Of a DNA stretch of 64,000 bases, positions 53,870-62,777 are shown piece after piece. The notes under the pieces were generated by a model that was not told where the DNA came from, searched no databases, and saw only the letters and a list, made by a program, of their open reading frames with translations. Every line of letters begins with the position of its first letter. The first letter of the stretch is position 1. Position numbers and translations under genes: made by a program. Source of the stretch: Chryseobacterium oranimense (GTDB lineage: Bacteria > Bacteroidota > Bacteroidia > Flavobacteriales > Weeksellaceae); NCBI RefSeq assembly GCF_025244725.1, contig NZ_CP104203.1:3906001-3970000 (forward strand), read 5' to 3'.

Positions 53870-54624
53870 TAATTGAAAATCTTAGAATATTTCAGAAATC
53901 CGTTAATAGCCCAGTTGGCAGTATAATAAAAGGATTTGAGAGTAGAAAAGCCCATAAAGTCCTTATATACCAGATACTGATCCTTGATAATATTTTTTTT
54001 CTTTCGTGAAACACTGTTTTCACGCATCCTGTATTTTGCTAATGTCTTGTTAATAGGCATCCCTTCAGGAATCTCTTTTAATAAATTCAGCCACATGACG
54101 TGATCTTCACGCTTGCTTTTTATCGGGAACAAAAATTTTCCGACTCTTTTGGTATCATACATGGTAGAAACCGGAGCAAGTCTGCACGTTTTCAGTAGAT
54201 TGGAAAAAGTAACGACCTTGTCAGCCAGGAAATCCTTTAAAACGGGCTGCAGCTGCTCATTACATCTCGAATAATTGCAGTAGACCAGTTCTGCGTTATT
54301 TTCCTGCATATAATCCGTCATGGTTTCCAGATATTCCGGATACCAGAAATCATCGGAATCCAGAAAAGCAATATATCTTCCTGTAGCTCTTTCAAGACTG
54401 TTATTTCTTGCATTTCCGGCGCCGCCATTTTTCTCAAGGACCTGTAATTTTATCCTTGGATCATTATATTTCCGGATAATTTCAACCGTATTGTCTTTGG
54501 AAAGATCATCGGTGATCAGCCATTCCCAGTTTTCATAGGTTTGGTTTAAAACGGACTGTATCGTCTCTTCGATGAATTCTGCGGAATTATAACAGGGAGT
54601 GATGATGGAAACCAGGTCTTTCAT
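53869..54624 (-). CDS. Glycosyltransferase family 2
   Basis: A 251-residue GT-A enzyme: LVSIITPCYNSAEFIEETIQ, WEWLITDDLSKDNTVEII, GGAGNARNNSLERATGRY, the metal-binding IAFLDSDDFWYPEYLE (DSDD), and REDHVMWLNLLK. It is similar to enzymes that add sugars to LPS core or O-antigen. It is coupled to the downstream hypothetical gene and lies beside waaA and an acyltransferase, so its acceptor is probably lipopolysaccharide (inference). Confidence 0.93.
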   Translation of the reverse strand: MKDLVSIITPCYNSAEFIEETIQSVLNQTYENWEWLITDDLSKDNTVEIIRKYNDPRIKLQVLEKNGGAGNARNNSLERATGRYIAFLDSDDFWYPEYLETMTDYMQENNAELVYCNYSRCNEQLQPVLKDFLADKVVTFSNLLKTCRLAPVSTMYDTKRVGKFLFPIKSKREDHVMWLNLLKEIPEGMPINKTLAKYRMRENSVSRKKKNIIKDQYLVYKDFMGFSTLKSFYYTANWAINGFLKYSKIFN

Positions 54625-54645
54625 TTATGCTTTTCTGCGGTAAAA

Positions 54646-55623
54646 TTATAAAAATTTTTTCTCATAAAGGTGCCACGATGCAATTCCTATCCCAATCACT
54701 ACCAGCATGCATACAAAACCCATGAAAAAAGGATTATAGCTGGAAAACAGCCCAAGCGTAGCAAATACCCTGATAGTTGGGAAGTGGAATATGTAAATAC
54801 CGTAGGTGAAATCTCCATACTTTCCGAAGTTGTTCAGGAATTTCAGTGAATAGGCGATATAGAGTACGATTATACTGATCATAATAGGGGAGAACAGCTT
54901 GATATGAAGGATCAGATCTATCCAGACCGTAATAATCGCGATAATGAACAGTATATTTTTATGTTGAATGAATTTATCAAAATGAAAATAAATCAGCATT
55001 CCTCCTATGAAATAGCAAAGTGATCCGGGTAATTGTCTGGATATGGCTGCTCTGCCCGTTATTTCAAAATAATTGAGGAATATCAGGGAAAGGAAATACA
55101 GTACAATTAAACTCACATTCCTGTATCTGTTGTTTTTCCCAAATAGTAAGAATATCAGTGGGACAGCAAAATAAAAAGACATTTCAATCTTAAGTGTCCA
55201 AAGAGCTCCGTTTACAGCTTCGTTACCAAATACTCCCGGAAGGGATGGAGCCATGAAATTCATGAAAATAGAATTCCAGAAGAAATATTTATAAACTTGT
55301 ATATTACCAAAATAATCAGAAAAAGACAGGGTACTTACCAGGCTCAGAAGGATGGTGCAGAGAAATACAACCAGTAAATAGGCAGGAACAATCCTGTTGA
55401 ATCTTTTCTTGGCGTAGCTTTTAAGGCTGGAAGATCTCTCGTAGCTCCTAGCAATAAGAAATCCGCTGACAATGAAAAACGAAAAAACGGCAACTTCTAC
55501 TGGACTGTGTGTTAAAAATTCAAGCTGTTTGGAGTCGCTTAAAGCTCCCAAATGTCCTACGAAGACAATGAAAGCGAGGAGAACACGGATGAAGTCAAAA
55601 TTATTTTTCGTTATACTCTGCAT
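54646..55623 (-). CDS. Acyltransferase family 3 protein (membrane O-acetylase)
   Basis: A 325-residue polytopic membrane protein with about ten hydrophobic segments. The family starts with NFDFIRVLLAFIVFVGHLGA and has FSFFIVSGFLIARSYERSS, KRFNRIVPAYLLVVFL and LWTLKIEMSFYFAVPLIFLL, as in Acyl_transf_3 (OafA/NodX-like) O-acetyltransferases. These acetylate surface glycans at the membrane. It lies 22 bases upstream of the glycosyltransferase gene and is probably co-transcribed with it. Confidence 0.92.
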   Translation of the reverse strand: MQSITKNNFDFIRVLLAFIVFVGHLGALSDSKQLEFLTHSPVEVAVFSFFIVSGFLIARSYERSSSLKSYAKKRFNRIVPAYLLVVFLCTILLSLVSTLSFSDYFGNIQVYKYFFWNSIFMNFMAPSLPGVFGNEAVNGALWTLKIEMSFYFAVPLIFLLFGKNNRYRNVSLIVLYFLSLIFLNYFEITGRAAISRQLPGSLCYFIGGMLIYFHFDKFIQHKNILFIIAIITVWIDLILHIKLFSPIMISIIVLYIAYSLKFLNNFGKYGDFTYGIYIFHFPTIRVFATLGLFSSYNPFFMGFVCMLVVIGIGIASWHLYEKKFL

Positions 55624-55816
55624 TTCTGTTTTTTCTGCAAAAATAGTTTTTTAATAGATAGAGGGAAAACTGAATTCAATATTTTGTTAAATAATGGCTG
55701 TTTTAAAGGTTAATCTTCCAAAATTTTCAGAAATATACTTTATTGAAATTATTTTTCACAAAAAATGGTGATATAAATCAAAAAAATTATAATTTTAGCC
55801 CTTGAAAATTTTATCT

Positions 55817-56287
55817 ATGAAGAAATTAGCATTACTATTTGCAGGTTTATCATTATTTGTAGCTACAGGGTGTAATGATGATGATAAGGAAATGGAGTAT
55901 CCTCTTGTAGGGGTTTGGCAGCCGCTGAAAGAGGTGGTTACTACCGTAGAAACCGGTGAAGAGCCTGTTTCAGATCTTATTACCTATACCGATTGCCAGA
56001 AAGAAGGCAGATGGAGATTCAATTCTGAAGCGACAGGAAAAGTAACCAAGAATGGAGAGATCGGTACAACACCGCAATGTACCATCTTATCTGATCAGAA
56101 TTTTACTTATACGTATGATAGAAGTGCGAAAACAATAGTGATCAAATTCCAGGGAATTGTAGAACCGTCCAACGGGAAAATAATTACCCTCAACGATACA
56201 ACCCTGAACTTATCCCTAAGAGAAGAGACCCAGGACCCGACTGTATATAAAACAAGGACGTATACAATGAGAAGAATTCCTCAGTAA
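55817..56287 (+). CDS. Lipocalin-like lipoprotein
   Basis: A 156-residue lipoprotein. Start is ATG at 55817 (MKKLALLFAGLSLFVATGC, lipobox VATGC); a TTG at 55802 would extend it by five residues. After the Cys comes NDDDKEMEYPLVGVWQPLKE, then GRWRFNSEATGKVTKNGEI and the final TRTYTMRRIPQ, a pattern typical of small Bacteroidota lipocalin-like beta-barrel lipoproteins (often annotated lipocalin family). No ligand can be predicted. Its terminator separates it from leuS. Confidence 0.8.
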   Translation: MKKLALLFAGLSLFVATGCNDDDKEMEYPLVGVWQPLKEVVTTVETGEEPVSDLITYTDCQKEGRWRFNSEATGKVTKNGEIGTTPQCTILSDQNFTYTYDRSAKTIVIKFQGIVEPSNGKIITLNDTTLNLSLREETQDPTVYKTRTYTMRRIPQ

Positions 56288-56313
56288 AATATACATTCCA
56301 TACCTCAATACAG

Positions 56314-56340
56314 ATCTCATCTCCGGATGAGATTTTTTAT
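56314..56340 (+). terminator. Terminator after the lipocalin-like gene
   Basis: ATCTCATC / GATGAGAT stem, 4-base loop, then TTTTT in the plus direction. Confidence 0.85.
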
Positions 56341-56429
56341 TGTAAGGGATTCCCGAATTAATTAAAATTAAAATTTCCATTTCTTTTAAAATCATTATTT
56401 TTGTGAAAATTAGAATGGGAGCTGAAAAA

Positions 56430-56466
56430 AATCTAACATCTAATATCTAACATCTAATATCTATAA
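56430..56466. repeat. Tandem ATCTAA(C/T) repeat before leuS
   Basis: About four copies of an 8-base unit related to ATCTAACA / ATCTAATA occur in tandem immediately before the leuS GTG. Copy-number variation is likely, and the repeat lies in the leader. Confidence 0.65.
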
Positions 56467-56470
56467 TAAA

Positions 56471-59284
56471 GTGTTTTACGATCATCAGCAGATAGAAAAA
56501 AAGTGGCAGAAGTACTGGGAGGACAATCAAACCTATAAAACCTCCAACAACACAGATAAACCTAAATTTTATGTTCTCGATATGTTTCCGTATCCATCCG
56601 GGGCTGGGCTCCACGTGGGGCACCCGCTGGGATATATTGCATCAGATATTTATGCGAGATATAAAAGACATCAGGGTTTTAATGTTCTTCATCCTGTAGG
56701 GTATGACAGTTTCGGACTTCCTGCTGAACAGTATGCGATCCAGACAGGTCAGCATCCGGCTATCACGACTGAGGAAAATATCAACAGATATGAAGAGCAG
56801 CTGAAAAAGATCGGTTTTTCATTCGACTGGAGCAGAGAAGTGAGAACCTCAGACGCATCTTATTATAAATGGACACAGTGGATCTTTATCGAGCTGTATC
56901 ATTCATGGTATAATAAAAATACCGATAAAGCAGAACCTATCCAGACTTTAATTCAGCATTTTGAAGAAAAAGGAACGGAAGGAATAAATGCCAACCAAAA
57001 CGACGAATTAACTTTCACGGCAGAAGAATGGAAGAATGCTTCAGACCTTGATAAAGAAGATATCTTATTAAATTACCGTTTAGCCTACAGAGCAGAGACC
57101 ACTGTAAACTGGTGTCCGGCTTTGGGAACCGTATTGGCCAATGATGAGGTGAAAGACGGAAAATCCGAAAGAGGCGGATTCCCTGTATTCCAGAAGAAAA
57201 TGATGCAGTGGAGCATGAGAATTTCTGCGTACTCCGAAAGATTATTGCAGGGATTAAATACCCTTGACTGGCCACAGCCGCTTAAAGATGCCCAGGAATA
57301 CTGGATCGGGAAATCACAGGGAGCACAGGTAAAGTTTCAGGTAGAAGGTCATGATGAGATCATTGAAGTCTTCACAACAAGACCTGATACTATTTTCGGA
57401 GCAACATTTATGGTGCTGGCTCCTGAAAATCCTTTAGTGGATGCTATTACTACAGCAGCTCAGAAAATTGAAGTAGATACTTATATAGAAGAAACTTCCA
57501 AAAAAACGGAAAGAGACAGAATGTCTGATGTGAAGAACGTGAGCGGTGCCTTTACGGGAGCTTATGCCATCAATCCTTTCAGTGGCGAGAAAATGCCGGT
57601 CTATATTTCAGATTACGTATTGATGGGCTATGGGACAGGTGCTGTAATGGCCGTTCCTGCACATGATGAGCGCGATCACAGATTTGCAAAGAAATTCAAC
57701 CTTACTATTAAAAAAGTAGTTGAGACAGATGAAGATGTTCAGGAGAAATCTTTTGACTCTAAAGATTCTGTTTGTGTCAATTCAGATTTCTTAAACGGAT
57801 TACATTATAATGATGCCAAATCAAAAATAATTTCTGAAATCGAAAATAAAGGAATTGGCCAGGGAACTACCAACTATAGACAGCGTGACGCCATTTTCTC
57901 AAGACAGCGTTACTGGGGTGAGCCGGTTCCTGTATATTATAAGGATGGAATGCCTTACACGCTTCCGGTTTCTGCTTTGCCGCTGGAACTTCCTGAAGTT
58001 GAAAAATATTTGCCAACTGAAGACGGCGATCCGCCATTAGGAAATGCAAAAGTATTTGCCTGGGATGAAGCCAATCAAAATGTGGTTTCTACAGATCTTA
58101 TTGATGATAAAACCGTATTCCCGTTGGAATTATCCACAATGCCGGGTTGGGCAGGAAGCTCATGGTATTTTCTTAGATATATGGATCCGAATGATCAGGA
58201 GGTTTTTGTTAAAAAAGAATTGGCAGATTATTGGGGACAGGTAGATTTATACATCGGAGGAAGCGAGCACGCAACCGGACACTTACTGTATTCCCGTTTC
58301 TGGAACATGTTCTTAAAAGACAGAGGCTATATTACTCATGATGAACCTTTCCAGAAACTGATCAATCAGGGGATGATTTTGGGGATGAGTGCATTTGTGT
58401 ACAGGATTGACGGAACCAATCAATATGTTTCAAAAAATCTGGCAGGAGACTATCAAACGCAGAAAATCCATGTAGATGTATCCTTGTTAAAAGGAGCCTC
58501 TGATGAGTTGGATACTGAAGTTTTCAAAACCTGGAGACCTGATTATGCCAATGCAGAATTCATTTTAGAAGATGGAAAATACATCACAGACCGTGAAGTG
58601 GAAAAAATGTCCAAGTCTAAATATAATGTTGTTAATCCTGATGATATCTGTGAAGAATACGGAGCAGACGGTTTAAGATTGTATGAAATGTTCCTGGGTC
58701 CTTTGGAGCAGTCCAAGCCGTGGAATACACAAGGATTAAGCGGAGTATATGGATTCCTTAAGAAATTCTGGAACCTGTATTTCAATGGCGAAACTTTTGA
58801 AGTTTCCGATGAGGAGCCTACAAAAGCAGAATACAAAGTTTTGCATACCTTAATAAAGAAGGTGGTTTATGATATTGAGAACTTCTCATTCAATACTTCC
58901 GTATCTTCATTTATGATTGCTGTGAACGAGCTGCAAAAAATAAAATGCAACAAACGCAATATTTTAGAGCCTTTAGCCGTTATCATCTCTCCTTATGCAC
59001 CACACATCTGTGAAGAGCTTTGGAGCTTATTAGGAAATAAAGAATCTGTGGAATTTGAGAAATTCCCTGTATTGAATGAAGAATACCTTGTAGAAGATGA
59101 AATTGAATATCCTGTAAGTGTAAACGGTAAAATGAAGTTCAAAATTTCACTTTCTGCGCAGTTATCGGCCAAGGAAGTAGAAGATTTGGTGATTTCGGAT
59201 GCCAGGATGCAGCCCATTTTAGAAGGTAAAACACCTAAAAAAATCATCGTGGTGCATCACCGTATTGTGAATATCGTAATTTAA
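56471..59284 (+). CDS. leuS: Leucine--tRNA ligase
   Basis: A 937-residue class I synthetase. HIGH-type motif in GAGLHVGHPLGYIAS, DSFGLPAEQYAIQTGQHP, editing (CP1) domain with TTRPDTIFGATFMVLAPE and GTGAVMAVPAHDERDHRFA, zinc-like region and the KMSKS motif in VEKMSKSKYNVVNPDD. Start is GTG at 56471: the next in-frame ATG is inside the catalytic region (LDMFPYPSG), so GTG is required. It is preceded by a tandem repeat in the leader. Confidence 0.97.
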   Translation: MFYDHQQIEKKWQKYWEDNQTYKTSNNTDKPKFYVLDMFPYPSGAGLHVGHPLGYIASDIYARYKRHQGFNVLHPVGYDSFGLPAEQYAIQTGQHPAITTEENINRYEEQLKKIGFSFDWSREVRTSDASYYKWTQWIFIELYHSWYNKNTDKAEPIQTLIQHFEEKGTEGINANQNDELTFTAEEWKNASDLDKEDILLNYRLAYRAETTVNWCPALGTVLANDEVKDGKSERGGFPVFQKKMMQWSMRISAYSERLLQGLNTLDWPQPLKDAQEYWIGKSQGAQVKFQVEGHDEIIEVFTTRPDTIFGATFMVLAPENPLVDAITTAAQKIEVDTYIEETSKKTERDRMSDVKNVSGAFTGAYAINPFSGEKMPVYISDYVLMGYGTGAVMAVPAHDERDHRFAKKFNLTIKKVVETDEDVQEKSFDSKDSVCVNSDFLNGLHYNDAKSKIISEIENKGIGQGTTNYRQRDAIFSRQRYWGEPVPVYYKDGMPYTLPVSALPLELPEVEKYLPTEDGDPPLGNAKVFAWDEANQNVVSTDLIDDKTVFPLELSTMPGWAGSSWYFLRYMDPNDQEVFVKKELADYWGQVDLYIGGSEHATGHLLYSRFWNMFLKDRGYITHDEPFQKLINQGMILGMSAFVYRIDGTNQYVSKNLAGDYQTQKIHVDVSLLKGASDELDTEVFKTWRPDYANAEFILEDGKYITDREVEKMSKSKYNVVNPDDICEEYGADGLRLYEMFLGPLEQSKPWNTQGLSGVYGFLKKFWNLYFNGETFEVSDEEPTKAEYKVLHTLIKKVVYDIENFSFNTSVSSFMIAVNELQKIKCNKRNILEPLAVIISPYAPHICEELWSLLGNKESVEFEKFPVLNEEYLVEDEIEYPVSVNGKMKFKISLSAQLSAKEVEDLVISDARMQPILEGKTPKKIIVVHHRIVNIVI

Positions 59285-59525
59285 AAAAAAGTTAACATTG
59301 GCAAATTAAAAAAAATGAGGGTCTTATTTTTTTAAATTTCTAACTGAAATGTTAAAATTAAGGAAAATAAATAAAATAATTAAAAATAATTATTATATCG
59401 AAATCGTATTAAAATTTCTTTATCAGAAAAATGCAAAATGTTTATTTAAGACTCTTGCATTTTAATTAATTTTGCCTTTAATTTACACCCTGTAAAATTT
59501 TAAAAACAATATAATTTAGTTAAAT
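59285..59525. promoter_or_regulatory. A+T-rich gap with the exbB promoter and an inverted repeat
   Basis: AAAATGCAA (59428-59436) and TTGCATTTT (59455-59463) form a perfect 9-base inverted repeat. A plus-strand -7 box TAATTTTG then C lies at 59467-59474, 52 bases before the exbB ATG. The palindrome just upstream of the -7 box could be an operator. No gene is in the gap. Confidence 0.55.
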
Positions 59526-60389
59526 ATGGAAATGAATGTTTCAAAAAATGATGAGCAAGTAGTTGCTAGAAAAGCAGGAGGTTTAAACCCGGCTGTTATT
59601 ATTCCTATTTTATTCGTTATAGGAGTTTGTATTTATTTATTTGTTCTTGGGAACCCAGGAAACTTTAAAGACGCAGAAAAGCTAGGTAGCGGATCTGTAG
59701 CTTTCTCAAGTGTTGAAGGAAAAGACATTCACCCAGAATCGTTTTTAGGTATTATCTACAAAGGAGGGGTTATCGTACCAATCTTGATTACTTTCATGAT
59801 TACTGTAATCGTTTTCTCTTTTGAAAGATATTTCGTTCTTGGTAAAGCTGCTGGAAAAGGAAACCTAGACAACTTTGTAGTACAGGTAAGAAGCTTATTG
59901 AATCAAAACAAAATTGATGAAGCTTTAGAAGAGTGTGACAGACAACAAGGATCTGTAGGTAACGTAGTGAAAGAAGGTCTTACTACTTACAAAGCTCTTT
60001 CTCACGATACTACTTTAAATAAAGAGCAGAAAATGGTAGCTCTTAACAAAGCAATCGAAGAAGCTACAACTCTTGAAATGCCAATGCTAGAAAAGAACAT
60101 GATGATTCTTTCTACTTTAGGTACTGTAGCAACGCTAATCGCACTTTTAGGAACTGTAATCGGGATGATCAAAGCATTCTTCGCACTAGGTTCAGGTGGT
60201 GGTACTCCAGATGCTGCTGCACTTTCTACAGGTATCTCCGAAGCCTTGATCAACACGGCATTAGGTATTGGTACTTCAGCTATCGCGATTATCCTTTATA
60301 ACTTCTTTACATCTAAAATTGACGGATTAACTTATAAGATCGACGAGATCGCTATGAGCATCCAGCAGTCTTTCGCTGAATTCAACTAA
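59526..60389 (+). CDS. exbB: ExbB-type MotA/TolQ/ExbB proton channel protein
   Basis: A 287-residue inner-membrane protein with three helix clusters: AVIIPILFVIGVCIYLFVLG, GVIVPILITFMITVIVFSF, then the core STLGTVATLIALLGTVIGMI and INTALGIGTSAIAIILYNFF. ExbB forms the pentameric ring that, with ExbD, uses the proton gradient to power TonB. It is first of an exbB-exbD-exbD-tonB operon. Confidence 0.96.
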   Translation: MEMNVSKNDEQVVARKAGGLNPAVIIPILFVIGVCIYLFVLGNPGNFKDAEKLGSGSVAFSSVEGKDIHPESFLGIIYKGGVIVPILITFMITVIVFSFERYFVLGKAAGKGNLDNFVVQVRSLLNQNKIDEALEECDRQQGSVGNVVKEGLTTYKALSHDTTLNKEQKMVALNKAIEEATTLEMPMLEKNMMILSTLGTVATLIALLGTVIGMIKAFFALGSGGGTPDAAALSTGISEALINTALGIGTSAIAIILYNFFTSKIDGLTYKIDEIAMSIQQSFAEFN

Positions 60390-60453
60390 GAATTTGTAGC
60401 AAGGAATTTGCATTCCAATTAAAAAGAAGTTTAATTAAAAATAATTCAAAACA

Positions 60454-61056
60454 ATGGCGAGAGTCAAACCAAAAAGACATGGTGTAGTGACGGATATGAC
60501 GGCAATGTGCGACGTTGCCTTCCTACTACTTACATTCTTTATCTTGACCACTCAGTTTAAAAAACCTGACGTGGAGCAGATTAAACCGCCATCTTCAATA
60601 TCAGAGAAGTTACTTCCTGATGCAAGTTTGATGACTATCAACGCTACTCCGGAAGGAAAATTCTATTTCCAGCCGGTAGACAACGCATCAGAGAGATTAC
60701 AGCTTTTAGACAAAATGGGACAAAAGTATAACATGACTTTTACTAACCAGCAAAAAGCGTCATTTCAGAAAGTACAAGCGATTGGGGTTCCTATGAGCCA
60801 ACTGAAAGGCTATCTCGATATGTCAGATGAGGAACAGAAAAGTTTCAAGAGTCCTACAGGGATTCCTATGGATAGTACAAATAAGCAGTTAGTAGACTGG
60901 GTACAGCAGAGTTTGAGCGTAAATCCTGATTACAAATTAGCAATCAAAGGAGACGTTACTACTCAGTATCCAAAAGTTAAAAGCCTATTTGAAGGTTTAA
61001 GAGATATTGATTTTCTTAAATTCTGGTTGATTACATCACAAGAAGGTAAACCATAA
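60454..61056 (+). CDS. ExbD-like protein, long periplasmic form
   Basis: A 200-residue ExbD: HGVVTDMTAMCDVAFLLLTF with the conserved Asp of the transmembrane helix, then a longer and different periplasmic domain (LLPDASLMTINATPEGKFYF, PKVKSLFEGLRDIDFLKFW). It is distinct from the second ExbD in the same operon; two non-identical ExbD copies are usual for Bacteroidota. Confidence 0.93.
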   Translation: MARVKPKRHGVVTDMTAMCDVAFLLLTFFILTTQFKKPDVEQIKPPSSISEKLLPDASLMTINATPEGKFYFQPVDNASERLQLLDKMGQKYNMTFTNQQKASFQKVQAIGVPMSQLKGYLDMSDEEQKSFKSPTGIPMDSTNKQLVDWVQQSLSVNPDYKLAIKGDVTTQYPKVKSLFEGLRDIDFLKFWLITSQEGKP

Positions 61057-61069
61057 TATATCATTAGAA

Positions 61070-61642
61070 ATGGCAGAAGTACAAGTACAGGAAAAAGGCG
61101 GCAAGGGCGGCAAGGTCCGTTCTAAGAAGCAGAATACCAGAGTAGATATGACTCCGATGGTGGACTTGGGTTTTCTATTGATTACCTTCTTTATGTTCAC
61201 AACCACATTCAGTAAACCGAATGTAATGGATTTGGGACTTCCGGCAAAACCTAAAAAGGATCAGCCGAAACCACCTCCAACAGAAATTAAACTTTCTAAC
61301 TCAATTTCTATATTATTAGGTAAAGACAATAAAATTTTCTGGCATCAGCAGGATCCTACATCTTTAACTGATCAGAATCTTAATGAAACTACTTACGATA
61401 GAGAAGGAATTAGAAAAATAATTGAGAAGGCAAGAGCAGGAGCTGCTGATAAAACAAAATTTACTGTTATTATCAAGCCTACTGACGATGCTGTATATAA
61501 GAACTTTGTAGATATTCTTGATGAGATGGCCATTACCAAAAGCGAGCAGTACGGGGTAACCGACGTGAAGCCTTGGGAAAAAGCTATTTATGATAGAAAA
61601 GTTGGAAATAATGGAGCTGCGGCTGCACCAGCTACAAAGTAA
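61070..61642 (+). CDS. ExbD-like protein, short form
   Basis: A 190-residue ExbD: TRVDMTPMVDLGFLLITFFM, a conserved proton-path Asp and a periplasmic domain (KPNVMDLGLPAKPK, IKPTDDAVYKNFVDILDE, YGVTDVKPWEKAIYDRK). Its close paralog stands alone at 44242-44769. Spacing to the preceding exbD is 13 bases. Confidence 0.93.
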   Translation: MAEVQVQEKGGKGGKVRSKKQNTRVDMTPMVDLGFLLITFFMFTTTFSKPNVMDLGLPAKPKKDQPKPPPTEIKLSNSISILLGKDNKIFWHQQDPTSLTDQNLNETTYDREGIRKIIEKARAGAADKTKFTVIIKPTDDAVYKNFVDILDEMAITKSEQYGVTDVKPWEKAIYDRKVGNNGAAAAPATK

Positions 61643-61665
61643 TTTAACCATAAAATTGTATATCT

Positions 61666-62505
61666 ATGGCAGATGAAAATGTATACAATCAGAATCTTAC
61701 TCTAGATGAGATTGTATTTGAAAATAGAAACAAGGAATATGGTGCCTATGATCTGAGACATCAGTATCCGAGACTTCTGACAAAATCTTTTATTGTTGGA
61801 ACGGCATTATTCCTGGTTGCGGCTTTGTCTCCTTTTATTTATCTTACCATTAAGAGACTTACTGCACCTCCTAAGCAGGAAGTGAAGGCAGATCTGGTAA
61901 ACATTATTGAAGATGAGCCAATTATTGAGCAGCCAAAAGAAGAAGAACCACCACCACCTCCTCCTCCAAAAGAGGAAGAGAAAATTGAGGTGATTCAGAA
62001 CGTGGTTCCTGAGCCTGTAAAAGCTCCGAAGATTGAAACACCACCGCCTCCAATTTCTAAGCAGTTAGAAACAACGACTGGTCTGAACAATCAGGAAGGG
62101 GTAAAAGCTCCGGCTTATACACCACCGCCACCGCCACCATCTACTGGTAATAAAGCCAGTACAGTGGAAGTAAAAGCAAACAACCCTAATGAGATCTACA
62201 AAGATGTAGACCAGTCTGCAGAATATCCTGGAGGTATGGGAGCATTAAGAAAGTTCCTTGGGGAAAACTTTGATACTTCTTTAATGGAAGGAGGTGAAGG
62301 TACACTTAAAGCCAAGCTTAAGTTCGTTGTAGAAAAAGACGGAACAGTTTCTGCAGTTACTATTGAAGAGAAATCTCCAAATAGCGACTTTAACAACGAA
62401 GCAATACGTGTAGTTAAGAAACTTAAAAAATGGACTCCTGCGAAAAGAAACGGGGAGAGCGTTAGATCTTACTATAGCGTACCTTTTACTATGAACTTTG
62501 AATAA
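61666..62505 (+). CDS. tonB: Energy transducer TonB
   Basis: A 279-residue TonB: a short cytoplasmic N-terminus (LDEIVFENRNKEYGAYDLRH), one transmembrane helix (FIVGTALFLVAALSPFIYL), a proline/glutamate-rich periplasmic spacer (~90-160, with EEPPPPPPPKEEE and TPPPPPPSTG) and the TonB C-terminal domain (YPGGMGALRKFLGENF, LKFVVEKDGTVSAV, VVKKLKKWTPAKRNGESV, YSVPFTMNFE). It couples ExbBD energy to outer-membrane receptors. It ends at a perfect palindrome terminator. Confidence 0.96.
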   Translation: MADENVYNQNLTLDEIVFENRNKEYGAYDLRHQYPRLLTKSFIVGTALFLVAALSPFIYLTIKRLTAPPKQEVKADLVNIIEDEPIIEQPKEEEPPPPPPPKEEEKIEVIQNVVPEPVKAPKIETPPPPISKQLETTTGLNNQEGVKAPAYTPPPPPPSTGNKASTVEVKANNPNEIYKDVDQSAEYPGGMGALRKFLGENFDTSLMEGGEGTLKAKLKFVVEKDGTVSAVTIEEKSPNSDFNNEAIRVVKKLKKWTPAKRNGESVRSYYSVPFTMNFE

Positions 62506-62528
62506 TCTTATTTATTCAACTTATAAAT

Positions 62529-62562
62529 AAAAAGAGAAGCATATGCTTCTCTTTTTATTTTT
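62529..62562 (+). terminator. Terminator after tonB
   Basis: AAAAAGAGAAGCAT / ATGCTTCTCTTTTT is a 28-base perfect palindrome followed by a T run, and is symmetric. Confidence 0.85.
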
Positions 62563-62579
62563 TTTGGTATTTTTGTTAC

Positions 62580-62777
62580 ATGATGTTCAACTGGTTATCC
62601 TTAGTTACAGGATTATTTTATATCGTATTGGGAGTTGTGGTTATTATCTACAAATTTTTCTTTACGGTTTTAGAGCCTGCTATTGCGTATGCAATGGGTG
62701 CAGTGCTTATTCTTTATGGAGTTTTCAGAATCTATAGAGCAGTTTCAAGAATTAAAGATTCACGGGATGAGAAATAG
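62580..62777 (+). CDS. Small membrane protein, 65 residues
   Basis: Two hydrophobic helices (WLSLVTGLFYIVLGVVVIIY and PAIAYAMGAVLILYGVF) and a basic tail (RIYRAVSRIKDSRDEK). Start is ATG at 62580 or the next codon; a -7 box (TATTTTTG, 62568-62575) is right before it. It overlaps the following PstS-like gene by 11 bases. It is small but well conserved in gene order, as far as I recall, in Flavobacteriia. No function known. Confidence 0.75.
   Translation: MMFNWLSLVTGLFYIVLGVVVIIYKFFFTVLEPAIAYAMGAVLILYGVFRIYRAVSRIKDSRDEK

Noticed and set aside
62683-62766. 28-codon N-terminal extension of the PstS-like gene
   Set aside because: It lies inside the small membrane gene and does not resemble a signal peptide. 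The ATG at 62767 gives a proper lipoprotein signal.
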